A stretch of 64,000 nucleotides of DNA from Polaromonas sp. (GTDB lineage: Bacteria; Pseudomonadota; Gammaproteobacteria; Burkholderiales; Burkholderiaceae_C), in contig NZ_JAQSDA010000025.1 of the NCBI RefSeq assembly GCF_029945685.1, forward strand, positions 372,001 through 436,000. Reading direction: 5' to 3'. Numbering within the stretch: the first letter of the stretch is position 1; every line of letters begins with the position of its first letter. This document shows, in pieces, positions 42,314 through 51,542 of this stretch. The notes under the pieces were generated by a model. The model was given only the letters and a program-made list of their open reading frames with translations. It made no database searches and was not told where the DNA came from. Position numbers and translations under genes: made by a program.

Positions 42314-43402
42314 CTATGGACAAGTTCGTAGAAAGGCGTTTATCTTTGGCCTTTGAGCTTCGGGTATTTCTATTGTGTAGCCGACGAAGCTGGGTGCTTC
42401 GCGGGTGACTTGGATAGCATGCCCGACCTTCTTTGCTTTCAAGACTTTCTGAACTTGCTCGGAGGTCAGCAGGAATTGTGTGTTTAGAAAGTATCCGTCG
42501 TATCGGCCTTTACCCCCGGGCTCAATTGGGAAGTTTTCCGCATCAACTAAAAGCGAATGAAACCATTCGCCCCGGATCATCGATCGAGATTGATCCTCAC
42601 TTACCGGTGCGAAGGAGTTAAAAACCACTCCTTTCCCGCAGATAAAGATGGCTTTACCTTCGCCCCAAACGGTCTCCTGCTGTCCCCTCAAATACATACC
42701 ACCGTCGACTGCCTCAATTGTCCAGCTTGGACGCTTGCGCCCGTTGTTGGTAACGTTGAGGTCGTGAAGTTGTTGTGTGCTTAAGATATAAATCTGGTCC
42801 TTACCTGTGCGGGCCATCAATTCAAACAAAGACGGGTCGACATCCATCTCGCGGATGTAAGTGTTGATTCTGGCTGAGGCAACTTGCGCAACATCCAAGT
42901 CGTTCGCGGACGCAACCCCGCTAGAGAAGCGGTGTACGCCGAATTCAGATCCCTTACTTATATATCTGTAAGGGCCTCCAAGGAATGCAAGTGCACATGA
43001 ACTGTAGCAACCGCCGGGCTTACTTTGTATCTCCTCCCCAGCATAGATTCCAATATTTGTAGCCATCCCAGTTTGTCGGATGATTCGCCCGATCTCCATG
43101 CCCACGGACATAACCCCACCAGGTGAATTCAAATAGAAGTTAATCGGACTTGCTTTAATAGCTTGTAGGCGGGAGCGTAAGCGACTCGCAGCATTTTCAT
43201 CTAAAGGCCCGTCGAGTTGAACCGTGAAGTGATTTAGGTTCATAGCCATGCTTCCGAGACCAGGCTTCCAAATTGTGATCTTCATCAACTTCGTGTCTGA
43301 AGAGTGAGATTCTGAGGCTGCACCGAGAGTTAGCAGCAAAGTTAAAGCTCCGTTTAACACGAATAAACGAAGCTTTCTCAAACAGGAGGCGTTTGTCATC
43401 AT
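42314..43402 (-). CDS. Exported ClpP/crotonase-fold serine protease-like protein
   Basis: 362 residues. A signal sequence (about 10-33, LRLFVLNGALTLLLTLGAAS) leads to a ClpP-like fold: INFYLNSPGGVMSVGMEIGR (LNSPGG at 91-96, like the SppA/ClpP oxyanion loop), a probable nucleophile Ser in GGCYSSCALAFLGG (134 or 135) and a His in SEFGVHRF (157). LFELMARTGKDQIYILSTQQ is like the lower part of ClpP proteins. The C-terminal 150 residues are not recognised. It follows the Shedu gene by 55 bases on the same strand and has similar AT-richer composition, so the pair probably moved together. Serine protease activity is inferred from fold and motif. Confidence 0.7.
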   Translation of the reverse strand: MMTNASCLRKLRLFVLNGALTLLLTLGAASESHSSDTKLMKITIWKPGLGSMAMNLNHFTVQLDGPLDENAASRLRSRLQAIKASPINFYLNSPGGVMSVGMEIGRIIRQTGMATNIGIYAGEEIQSKPGGCYSSCALAFLGGPYRYISKGSEFGVHRFSSGVASANDLDVAQVASARINTYIREMDVDPSLFELMARTGKDQIYILSTQQLHDLNVTNNGRKRPSWTIEAVDGGMYLRGQQETVWGEGKAIFICGKGVVFNSFAPVSEDQSRSMIRGEWFHSLLVDAENFPIEPGGKGRYDGYFLNTQFLLTSEQVQKVLKAKKVGHAIQVTREAPSFVGYTIEIPEAQRPKINAFLRTCP

Positions 43403-43457
43403 GTGTTAATTGACTGGTTGAGTCGAATGGATGGCGTCTCGAGTGGACTAAAAATGC

Positions 43458-44627
43458 TTACTGTTCATGACTAGCCGTGTCGACGATAAACTTTGTTCGC
43501 TCGTAGAGTTCATCAAAGGTGAGAATATCTATACCAGTAATGCTGGAGCGATATAGTTCGAAGGAGCGAAGCTTCTCTTGATTTACACCATGTTCGTTGA
43601 TAAATTCGCTCAGTGATCCGATTACGATGAAGGCTCGTGGCTTAAAGTTAAAAACATCTTCGCCGGTTGGATGTCCATCTTCGTCGTAGATCCTTTGCAT
43701 CCCGTGAAGCTTATGCATCGCAATAGCGACCGTGGCTTGAACCTGAGCGACTGCTCCAGCCATTTCTTTGGAAGGTGCCCAGCAACCAGCACGGTAAGCA
43801 CCTCCCTCAAGCAGACTTGTATTGTGATGTTTGATTTCTGCGAAGCAAAGCGAATTGATAATCCCTCGAGTTTTCATAACAGCATCAGCGCGTTTTCCCC
43901 GTGTTAGTAAGTCATACCCCTGTACAAGCTGCTCAAGCTTCTTACCGTCAAATCCGCTTACATAGAAGTAGCTTAGTCCGTAGCCGAAGACCCAAGGGTT
44001 CTTCTCAAAAAAGGCCTGCCAAAGAAGTTCATTTCCTTGAATGTGCTTTTGTTTTTTGCACAAATCAAAAAACTCAGAATCAGCGAGAAGCTGGGAAAAA
44101 ATGCCAAGTTGCTTTTTTCTGTAGCCTAATGCAACGATGTCGTCTTTCGTGATTTCCGCGCGAACCGCTTCAAGGAACACGTCCTGGTTGTCATGCACAA
44201 GTGTGGCTGCTTGAGACTTTGACAGGACCAATTTACGAAGCTCAGTATCTGTGATGTTCACTGCGCCCGGATGTTTGAATTCCACCGCCGCGATATCGTG
44301 TAGAAAGCTGACAAGTCGCGGGATTTCACTTCCGACAAAGGAGAAGTTTGTTCTATGCGGAATGCCCGTTTTGCCGTTAAAAGCTTGCAGGGTCAAGACG
44401 GTCAACTTTCTGTCGTCTTCCAGAAACTTGGCGACGATTTCTGTGCGAGCAGAAGGCGTTCTTCGGAGGACGATCTCCTTCTTGACTTTCGCGTAGTAAG
44501 CGCCGTCAGAATCAATTACTTTTGACGCAATGCGAAGAGGGCCATTCAGTGTTGGGACCTGTGGGCTAATGTAAGTCTTGTTCGTCAGCTTATTACGGTG
44601 GATATCTTCCTCTTCAGGCATTGCCAT
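43458..44627 (-). CDS. Shedu-type anti-phage nuclease (DUF4263)
   Basis: 389 residues (ATG 44627 or 44621). The C-terminal half matches the Shedu immune nuclease DUF4263: GNELLWQAFFEKNPWVFGYG (Glu200), RADAVMKTRG (Asp248), SLCFAEIKHHNTSLL (Glu264-x-Lys266) and AGAVAQVQATV (Gln295/297). This is the PD-(D/E)XK order E...D...ExK...Q. The N-terminal 190 residues are a variable Shedu sensor part (SFVGSEIPRLVSFLHDIAAV). Shedu (SduA) alone protects against phage by cutting DNA. Both ends lie in an island of lower GC between the RNB gene and a codA remnant. The family call is from motifs; no profile search was run. Confidence 0.85.
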   Translation of the reverse strand: MAMPEEEDIHRNKLTNKTYISPQVPTLNGPLRIASKVIDSDGAYYAKVKKEIVLRRTPSARTEIVAKFLEDDRKLTVLTLQAFNGKTGIPHRTNFSFVGSEIPRLVSFLHDIAAVEFKHPGAVNITDTELRKLVLSKSQAATLVHDNQDVFLEAVRAEITKDDIVALGYRKKQLGIFSQLLADSEFFDLCKKQKHIQGNELLWQAFFEKNPWVFGYGLSYFYVSGFDGKKLEQLVQGYDLLTRGKRADAVMKTRGIINSLCFAEIKHHNTSLLEGGAYRAGCWAPSKEMAGAVAQVQATVAIAMHKLHGMQRIYDEDGHPTGEDVFNFKPRAFIVIGSLSEFINEHGVNQEKLRSFELYRSSITGIDILTFDELYERTKFIVDTASHEQ

Positions 44628-44855
44628 CTCCCAAATAACTTGTTTGCTGTCACATAGTAGCGGTAGTGAGCAACCTTGCCGTCAATTACAAGGGGATTGC
44701 AACTCAAAAAAGATGAGTAATGCGTTTTGAATTGGGACTAAGCAGGCACCTCTGAAGTCTTCATGATGAAAACCGACCACTGCGGTTTGAACTTGAAGTC
44801 AAACGCCGAATGTGTGATTGTTAAAGCTTGTGGTGACAGGTCGGTGCGCCAGCCA

Positions 44856-44961
44856 ATCGTGGCCGAAGGCGACGTTGACGCCGACGGCCATCAGCTCAGA
44901 CACGCGGGCCATGTCGCGGCGTTGGGTAGGTGTCGTGGCGGTCCTGCAGGAAATCCATCAC
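44856..44961 (-). pseudogene. codA: Cytosine deaminase (codA) remnant
   Basis: On the minus strand, from ATG 44958, the sequence reads MDFLQDRHDTYP; a frame change follows, and then RRDMARVSELMAVGVNVAFG and HD. This matches the stretch LQGR.DTYPKRRG..RV.EL...GINV.FGHD of cytosine deaminase. The two parts are in different frames (bases lost at the KRR position), and the rest of the gene is missing. It lies next to upp, the natural partner in cytosine salvage, so codA was probably here and was destroyed, perhaps by the Shedu island. Confidence 0.72.
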
Positions 44962-44973
44962 TCCGTGCGCCTT

Positions 44974-45717
44974 TCAGCTTTGATTCTGAAGGTTCCCCGC
45001 CAGGCTGTTGGCAGACCAGCGCGCACGCGACAGGCGGTACACACAGCAGCGCCTTTCGGGGCTGTCAGCCGGAAAGGCGTGGTGGTCGAATTCGTCGGCC
45101 ACGCTTTCCTGCATGCCCAGACGCTGCATGACGGCTTGCGAGCGGGTGTTGCGCAGGGTGGTCACCGCGACGATCTCTTCCAGGCCCACTGACTCGAAGC
45201 CGGCCCGCAGGGCCAGGCGCGCGGCTTCGGTGGCCAGGCCCAGGCCCCAGAACTGCGGCGCGAGTCGCCAGCCCACTTCCACGCAGGGGCCGAAGGGCAG
45301 TTCCGGGGCGGGAATATTCAGGCCGGTGAAGCCGGCGAAGGTGGGCGCCGGTGCGCCTTCCGCCAGGTAGTCCATGGCCCAGAAGCCCCAGCCGCGCTGG
45401 TTGATCTTCTGCATGGCCCGGTCCACCCAGGCGTCGCTTTCTTCGCGGGTAAGCGTTGCCGGAAAGTGCCGCATGACTTCGGGGTCGGCGGTCATGGCTG
45501 CAAACGGCGCGCGGTCGGCGTCTTTCCACGGGCGCAGCTGGATACGCGGGCTGGCCAGCAGCGAGGGTGCGATGGCGCTACCGGCCGCCCATTCAATGGC
45601 TTCGGCTTGCATTCCGCCGCTCAGGGCGTCGAGCAAGACCTGCCGTTCCGCCTGTTTGCGCGCGGTCTTTTCATCCAGGAAAACCGGGTCGGTTCTGTCC
45701 GGTGGGCGGCTTCGCAT
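44974..45717 (-). CDS. GNAT-family N-acetyltransferase (RimJ/RimL-like)
   Basis: 247 residues from ATG 45717, chosen because AAGGAAG lies ten bases before it; a longer start at 45774 lacks one. The N-terminal 60 residues are extra; then comes a GNAT fold: IQLRPWKDADRAPFAAMTAD, VEVGWRLAPQFWGLGLATEA (acetyl-CoA site, Q/RxxGxG/A type), ALRAGFESVGLEEIVAVTTL and RNTRSQAVMQRLGM. This is the RimJ/RimL-like subgroup that acetylates N termini or small molecules. It stands between the codA remnant and upp. Substrate unknown. Confidence 0.9.
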   Translation of the reverse strand: MRSRPPDRTDPVFLDEKTARKQAERQVLLDALSGGMQAEAIEWAAGSAIAPSLLASPRIQLRPWKDADRAPFAAMTADPEVMRHFPATLTREESDAWVDRAMQKINQRGWGFWAMDYLAEGAPAPTFAGFTGLNIPAPELPFGPCVEVGWRLAPQFWGLGLATEAARLALRAGFESVGLEEIVAVTTLRNTRSQAVMQRLGMQESVADEFDHHAFPADSPERRCCVYRLSRARWSANSLAGNLQNQS

Positions 45718-45830
45718 CAACGTTCTTCCTTGCGGTATCGCTTTGTCAACAGCTGGTCCGGCCAGTTGCTCCACCCAGCCCCGGGCTGGAAGGCCAGGGG
45801 CGGGCCCGGCAGCCTCATGAATCTTGAATT

Positions 45831-45892
45831 TGCTATCAAAACTGTAGCCGCTTGCGCACGTTCTGATTGGGCTAGCGGCCTATTTGGTTCCA
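45831..45892 (+). repeat. Dispersed repeat family A, copy at the end of upp
   Basis: ATTTGCTATCAAAACTGTAG, CCGCTTGCGCACGTTCTGAT, TGGGCTAGCGGCCTATTTGG. The last bases overlap the stop codon and final residues of upp on the other strand. Confidence 0.75.
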
Positions 45893-46521
45893 AAAATGCG
45901 GTCACCCGCATCACCCAGGCCGGGCAGGATGTAACCGTGTTCGTCGAGCTGCCGGTCAACGGCGGCGGTGTAGATGTCCACGTCGGGGTGGGCCTTCTGC
46001 AGGGCGGCAAGACCTTCAGGGCAGGTCAGCAGGCAGACGAACTTGATGGACCTGGGTTTGAGTTTCTTGAGCCGGGTCACGGCGGCAATCGCCGAGTTGC
46101 CGGTGGCCAGCATGGGGTCGACGATCACGATGTCGCGTTCTTCCATTTCCTGCGGCATCTTGAAGTAGTACTCCACCGGCTCCAGGGTCTTCGGGTCGCG
46201 GTACAGCCCGACGTGGCCGACGCGCGCACCCGGCACCACACTGAGCATGCCCTCCAGGATGCCGTTTCCGGCGCGCAGGATGGACACAAACACGAGCTTC
46301 TTGCCGTCGATGGTCTTGCCGGTCATGGTCTCCAGCGGCGTTTCCACCTCGATGTCCTGCAGCGGCATGTCGCGGGTGACTTCATAGGCCATCAGGCTGC
46401 TGAGCTCGTTGAGCAGCGTGCGAAAGGTGTTGGTGGAAGCGTCCTTGCGGCGCATCAGGGTCAGCTTGTGCTGCACCAGCGGGTGGTCGATCAGGTGGAC
46501 TTTGTCGCTGCGGGTGGTCAT
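45880..46521 (-). CDS. upp: Uracil phosphoribosyltransferase
   Basis: 213 residues from ATG 46521 ([20 protein letters not shown]). It makes UMP from uracil and PRPP. Seen: the core [36 protein letters not shown], and the PRPP loop [15 protein letters not shown], ending [13 protein letters not shown]. With CodA it would salvage cytosine; the codA remnant lies on the same strand downstream. Its end carries a dispersed repeat. The 248 bases upstream hold its promoter and the end of the TPR/PIN gene. Confidence 0.97.
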   Translation of the reverse strand: MTTRSDKVHLIDHPLVQHKLTLMRRKDASTNTFRTLLNELSSLMAYEVTRDMPLQDIEVETPLETMTGKTIDGKKLVFVSILRAGNGILEGMLSVVPGARVGHVGLYRDPKTLEPVEYYFKMPQEMEERDIVIVDPMLATGNSAIAAVTRLKKLKPRSIKFVCLLTCPEGLAALQKAHPDVDIYTAAVDRQLDEHGYILPGLGDAGDRIFGTK

Positions 46522-46769
46522 GCTCGGGGGCCTCAGGGTTCGGTTTCTGGAAAACGGTGTCGCCGCTCCGGATCCCCAGAAGCGGTTTGCCGCCATGCAA
46601 CTGCCGGGCCAGTGCGCACCCGGCGGCTTGTGTTCAGCGCTCCATCCTAACTGGTCGCGCAGCAGCTAGGTCCACGGCGGCAGGCCCCGGCAATGATCAC
46701 CCTCGCGCTGACAGTAAAAGGCCCCGTCTCGCACAATTTTAAAGTCCACCTAGGTGCCATCTACTTGGG

Positions 46770-49700
46770 CTATGAATGGTCAAAATCTGCAACTCCGGAT
46801 GTACCTGTTTCCGCACGCGGGCCAAGCGGCGACGCCGTACTCGCGGATTGCGCTGACGATTTTTTGTCTGTTTCGGTTGCGCCGCTCACATCCTTACGTA
46901 CGCGAATCAGCGGTGGAGACGCAATTTTCAAGACCGACACGCGTAGCGGTTGGTCGGGCTTGATATGCGTCAATGCGGCGAATGTGGATGCCACAACATT
47001 TTGAATATATTGGGAGTTGTTTGCCCCGAAGTCTTCAAGCGACTCCGTCAGCCGCTCAGCCACCTGGGCTCTAAGGTTATTGGTGCATTGCTTATGCTGT
47101 TTCAGCCCCGCAACGATGACTTCAAGCAATTGACTGATGACGCCAAACTGGCAGTGCCCCGCTCTGAAAAGCAAGCCAAGGAACTGCATGCTAACGCGCA
47201 ATGCGGACTCGAACTCGACCTCGCCTTCCGAAATATGTTTTGCGAATCGGCGAACGCCAACGTCGAGCCAAGTGTCTCCTTGATAGGCCATCATCGTCAA
47301 ATCGGCAGGGCCTAGAGAGATGAATGTTCTGTTGGCGAAGAACATTTTCAGGCAAGCTACCGAATAATCGCGCGCGTCGATTGCTCCTTTTTGCAGTGCG
47401 TGCCTCAACAGCGCCTGCGGCCACACTCCGCGCGTTGCGAACAAGCCAGCTATATTTCGAAGTCGCGCGTCGAGACTCAAAAGGTGAGCTTTTTCCTGTA
47501 GGCTCAACAAGACAACGGCAAACTCTTCGCCGGATAAAACTTTGCGCAGTTCGGCTGGCATTTGAGAAATATCGTCTGGTCCGTAGGCCGGCAAGACATC
47601 GCAGTGATGCTTGATCGCGTTGTCAATTGCTTCGTAGTATCTGATCTCGCGTTCGCGATCCTCATCAGTGAATTCGGAGAATCCCAATTGACCCTCATGT
47701 TGGAATGCGGTGCCTTGTTGGCGAGCGGTTCGCACCTGCGCGAGTTTTCCAGCGATCAGATCTCGTGTTCGCGTAGACACGAATAGGTGCGGGAGTAAAG
47801 ATAGGCATTCGAGACATTCGATGGTTGCCAGTTCAGCCAGAGTGGCTGCGTCAATAACGAAGCGCAAGTCGTCACCTTCCAGAAGTTTCGCCGCAGCTTC
47901 GCGCTCTAGCGGGTCACCTCCGCCGACGTGCAAGCGACTGGCTTGCTGTTGCCAGCCACGCACAAGATCAATGCAATCGCGTCCAAGCATCTTCGCCACC
48001 CCCCCTAGCGTGATGGGTGACGTGCGATAGATATCAAATACTTGCGCGGCGTGGGTAGCCTGCTCCTGCAATTGTCGCGTCAGCTCGCTAAAGTCTGCCT
48101 TGCCGTCTGCGTCATTGCCAATCGACATCATCGACACAATCTTCGACGGGTTGAGTGACTGTGAGGTCATTCGCCCGGATAGATCCAAAAGCCGACGATA
48201 AGCGCTTTGGATCTGCACAACCTCATAGGCCCGTTCTCCAGAAGTGAGTTTCTCCTGAATGACCAGCCGGGAGCCTACGCGAAGTCCCAATAGCGCGCGA
48301 ATGTCCTCTGAACTGACATGGCGGAACTCCTCCGTCAGCGGCAAGGTTTGACACTCTGATGGATCGATGGTCCGGACAAGTTCCTGCCCGTCGGAATCAC
48401 GAAGTAGGACAGAGGTGCCGGGTCCGACACTGTCTGGGACGGTGTGAAGCAAAGGAAGCTCATCACCCTGCATCAAATGTGCTGCAAGGTGAGCTGCCGC
48501 CGCTTCGGTATCGTCCAAACTCGCTCTACGCATGCGATAGAGCCGTCGTAGAGCCTTCGCGCGGTCGCCATATGTCAGTTCGACGCTTGCTAAGCGGGCG
48601 AGTTCATCGATCGAACCAGAAGCAATTTCTGGAGCATCTCCGACCATTGCTGGCAGAGTTTCTTCGTTTTGGTGGATTGCTACAAAAAACTTAAAGTTCC
48701 AGCTCACGGCAGCAGTTGGATGGCGATCGATTTGCGGCGCGACTAGCATCGCCAAAAAGTCCCAGTCTCCTGCACGCTGGCCCAACTCTATTGCAAGGTG
48801 TCTTGCGTCGTCATCGGCGGCCCATCCGACGGGAAATGATTGGATGAGGTGCTGAGCCTTTGCAAGCTGTCCGCTCTTGAGAAGAGCCCGCAACCGATGG
48901 GTGTGCAGTTCGCTGATTTGACCCTTCGGAAGAATACGGTCTAAGAACTCGGCGGCCTGCGCAAAGCGCCTCGCTTGCATTAAGACCATGGATACAAGAT
49001 ATATTTCACCAGCATCGCTGTCGTTGGTAATCAAGCTTATTGCGCGCTCAATCACGTGATCAGCTTCGCGCCGGTTGCCATACAGCTTAAGCCCCCTTGC
49101 AGCGATAGCGAGGAGCGAAATGGATTTGCCGGCGAGGATTCCATTCATTTCCTGGCGGATTTCCGTCAGGGCCGCCGCGCGCAACTCTGAAATTGTCAGC
49201 ATCGTGTCCCATCTAAGGGCTTGGAGGGCGTTGATCGCGCGTTGCTCTAGGCCACGCCTTGTAGCCGATTCGAGCGCGCCTTCGATGGCGCCGACATCGT
49301 GTGCATTTGATGCCAGTTGCGAAAATGCCACCAGAGCCTCAGGAGCCATGTCGTTCACAGAGCGCGCGCCAAGTGCAAGGGCCTCATTTGGCTTGCCGCA
49401 AGCTGCCAGAGCCTCAATACCTAAACGTAAGAGTGACGGCGCTAGCATTGAACGAGCATGAGATTCCTGATAAACAGCTAACGCATCTTCACTCCTGTCC
49501 AGCAGCAGATATGCCATGCCGAGCCGGGCTGCAGATTCAGCCACAGCATTCGGTGCCTGGATCGACCAGAGTTTCTGTGAGCGCGGTTCGAACGCTGCCA
49601 CGGCAGTCAACAGGTCGGCACGGGACGCATCGTCGAATATGCGGAAGGCTGCCTTTAGCCCGTCGCCGGCTGCGTTTTCCAGAGTAATGGCCAAACTAGC

Positions 49701-51317
49701 ATCAGCAACAAAAAAGCCAGATGTTGGCAATGAAAGCGCCTTCAAAGCGATTTTTGCGGCTTCCACATTTCTTCCGTCCGCTTTTAGGCTGAACGCTATA
49801 AGCTGAAGCGCGTCCGCTTGACTTCGGTGAATAGGCGGAATATCTGCTTCGGTCAAAGTCTTGCCGCTGATCATCTGGGCATTCGCCAAGGCGACCCACG
49901 CCGACAGCGAATTGGGAAAGCGATTCAGAGCGGATTGTGCGGCAGCAACTGCCTGAGGTATCTCCTTACGAAGCAAGTGCCCCCTAGCGCGACCGGCGGC
50001 CAGCTTGTCGTCGTCTTCGCAGAGGTCAGCTGCTTGAATGAATTCCGATGCCGCATCCTCCTCACCTAATAAGTGCCAGTAGCAAACGCCCCGAAGCAGG
50101 TGCCAACGGGCCTTTTGATGGGCATCGAACAAAGAATGATCCTGTCCTAGGTGTTCAATGTCTTCGAGCGCCGTTTTATACTGACAAGCCTTGATCTTTG
50201 TGTTGATATGGTCAAGTTGTGCAGATACAAGTTTGTTGGTCGAACTGTCCCTGGCGGCTGGCAATTGCTCCTGTAAGGTAGGCGTTATCAGCGTCTGAGC
50301 TGTTCCCACCGCGACTACGGTTGCCGGCGACGCCGGTGCCCTAGCGGCCGAATGATGACCAGGAAGTGAGGTCGTTAGAGACGACAACCCAGTAGCGAAG
50401 AAGGACCGGTGCACGGCAAACCACGCGCTTAGCTCGCCTCCAACAAAGTCCTTCAGATTGCCTAGGTCAAGTCCGCCTGCGACCTCGTTCAATTCCATGC
50501 ATGTAGTCACCAATTTTGACCAAACCAAGCCCGCGTTTTGCCTGATCGGATGCCCCGGCGAGGCGGTTTGTATCTGGTGGAGGTAGCTTTTGCACTCGGC
50601 GGTAATGTCCGAATCCAAATCCTGCGCGAGGAAGTAAACATGAGCTAAGAAACCCTGTAGCTCATCTGGGCCGCAATCGCGCCCGGCATACAGATCGACG
50701 GCCTCCTTGATCAAGGTATAGGCGTTGCGCTTAGGTTCATTACCGGAACCCGCGTCGAAGAGCTTCTGCCGCCAATCGTCGTAGTTCAACGAGGATCGGG
50801 CGCTGGTGGCAACGGCTTCGGCCCCACGCATCTGGCTCTTCGTAGCCATGTCGTGAACGATTAGCAAGACGTCGAAGCTTTTGGCGAAATCATCGGATTG
50901 GTAATCGAGCCAAGCGTTGCCTACGGCTTGCTTGAAATTTGCATCACTCCTCCGGGCGGTCAGCCCGCTTTTCATTTGCATGAGTGCCCGGCTGCGCTGG
51001 CCAGCACCGTTTTCTACGGTACAAACTAGATCGTCAGTAAAGCGCCCGTGAACACGTGCTTGAAATCGCAGTTCTATAACGCGGCTGTCATCCGGCAAGC
51101 CCGCCGTCGGACCTCCAATGCACATAGCCAGCAGCTTGGTAGCTTGGACGCGATTCTCGAATCGATAGCCCTTGCCACCAGTGGAGGAAGATGGAGCCAC
51201 GTTCTTTGGCTTGCCAACCTTCGTTGATGGTTGGTCGCCTCGCATATATTTTTCTGGCGTCTTCTTCATTGACGAATCAACCCTGGGTTCTCTAGTTAGG
51301 ATTGGACGATACATCAA
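46770..51317 (-). CDS. Large nuclease-TPR-GreAB-C-PIN protein, candidate conflict system
   Basis: 1515 residues. ATG 51317 is used; ATG 51269 is possible and no strong RBS marks either. Order seen: (1) about 47-170, a PD-(D/E)XK-like nuclease of the Cap4/DUF4297 type: GGKGYRFENRVQATKLLAMC, GRFTDDLVC (Asp95/96), LMQMKSGLT (Q114-x-K116), then FDVLLIVHDMATKSQM; (2) about 360-950, TPR-like helical repeats (AWVALANA, AYLLLDRSEDALAVYQES); (3) about 955-1045, a GreA/GreB C-terminal-like beta domain (VGPGTSVLLRDSDG, RALLGLRVGSRLVI, AYEVVQIQSAYRRLL); (4) about 1095-1125, a short helical unit; (5) about 1150-1345, a PIN-like nuclease (FVIDAATLAELATIECLECL, GEEFAVVLLSLQEKAHLLSL, DARLRNIAG). Domain names come from pattern recognition. 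TPR-GreAB-C-PIN proteins have been proposed as conflict systems. A HerA-like ATPase gene lies upstream. Confidence 0.72.
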   Translation of the reverse strand: MMYRPILTREPRVDSSMKKTPEKYMRGDQPSTKVGKPKNVAPSSSTGGKGYRFENRVQATKLLAMCIGGPTAGLPDDSRVIELRFQARVHGRFTDDLVCTVENGAGQRSRALMQMKSGLTARRSDANFKQAVGNAWLDYQSDDFAKSFDVLLIVHDMATKSQMRGAEAVATSARSSLNYDDWRQKLFDAGSGNEPKRNAYTLIKEAVDLYAGRDCGPDELQGFLAHVYFLAQDLDSDITAECKSYLHQIQTASPGHPIRQNAGLVWSKLVTTCMELNEVAGGLDLGNLKDFVGGELSAWFAVHRSFFATGLSSLTTSLPGHHSAARAPASPATVVAVGTAQTLITPTLQEQLPAARDSSTNKLVSAQLDHINTKIKACQYKTALEDIEHLGQDHSLFDAHQKARWHLLRGVCYWHLLGEEDAASEFIQAADLCEDDDKLAAGRARGHLLRKEIPQAVAAAQSALNRFPNSLSAWVALANAQMISGKTLTEADIPPIHRSQADALQLIAFSLKADGRNVEAAKIALKALSLPTSGFFVADASLAITLENAAGDGLKAAFRIFDDASRADLLTAVAAFEPRSQKLWSIQAPNAVAESAARLGMAYLLLDRSEDALAVYQESHARSMLAPSLLRLGIEALAACGKPNEALALGARSVNDMAPEALVAFSQLASNAHDVGAIEGALESATRRGLEQRAINALQALRWDTMLTISELRAAALTEIRQEMNGILAGKSISLLAIAARGLKLYGNRREADHVIERAISLITNDSDAGEIYLVSMVLMQARRFAQAAEFLDRILPKGQISELHTHRLRALLKSGQLAKAQHLIQSFPVGWAADDDARHLAIELGQRAGDWDFLAMLVAPQIDRHPTAAVSWNFKFFVAIHQNEETLPAMVGDAPEIASGSIDELARLASVELTYGDRAKALRRLYRMRRASLDDTEAAAAHLAAHLMQGDELPLLHTVPDSVGPGTSVLLRDSDGQELVRTIDPSECQTLPLTEEFRHVSSEDIRALLGLRVGSRLVIQEKLTSGERAYEVVQIQSAYRRLLDLSGRMTSQSLNPSKIVSMMSIGNDADGKADFSELTRQLQEQATHAAQVFDIYRTSPITLGGVAKMLGRDCIDLVRGWQQQASRLHVGGGDPLEREAAAKLLEGDDLRFVIDAATLAELATIECLECLSLLPHLFVSTRTRDLIAGKLAQVRTARQQGTAFQHEGQLGFSEFTDEDREREIRYYEAIDNAIKHHCDVLPAYGPDDISQMPAELRKVLSGEEFAVVLLSLQEKAHLLSLDARLRNIAGLFATRGVWPQALLRHALQKGAIDARDYSVACLKMFFANRTFISLGPADLTMMAYQGDTWLDVGVRRFAKHISEGEVEFESALRVSMQFLGLLFRAGHCQFGVISQLLEVIVAGLKQHKQCTNNLRAQVAERLTESLEDFGANNSQYIQNVVASTFAALTHIKPDQPLRVSVLKIASPPLIRVRKDVSGATETDKKSSAQSASTASPLGPRAETGTSGVADFDHS

Positions 51318-51542
51318 CTACTGGCTGTAGAAGATGGTTGTTTTCGATGAGTAGTTTTAGCCGGCTGGCCCATCGGGGGGGCAAATCGGTGTACCGAATC
51401 GTCCACGGGGAGGTGGCTTCTTGGTAGGTAAGGCTCCGCGCGGGGAAAATGCTCGCGAAGCCACCCACAGTCTGCGGATGGAGGCTCAAGCAACGCGCAC
51501 GCAGTTATGCGTATGTCATCCCAGTGCTGGATCGTGGAGTTT

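Noticed and set aside
51292..51489. 65-residue minus-strand frame before the large nuclease gene
   Set aside because: TTG start, no ribosome site, no recognisable family; overlaps the large gene start.
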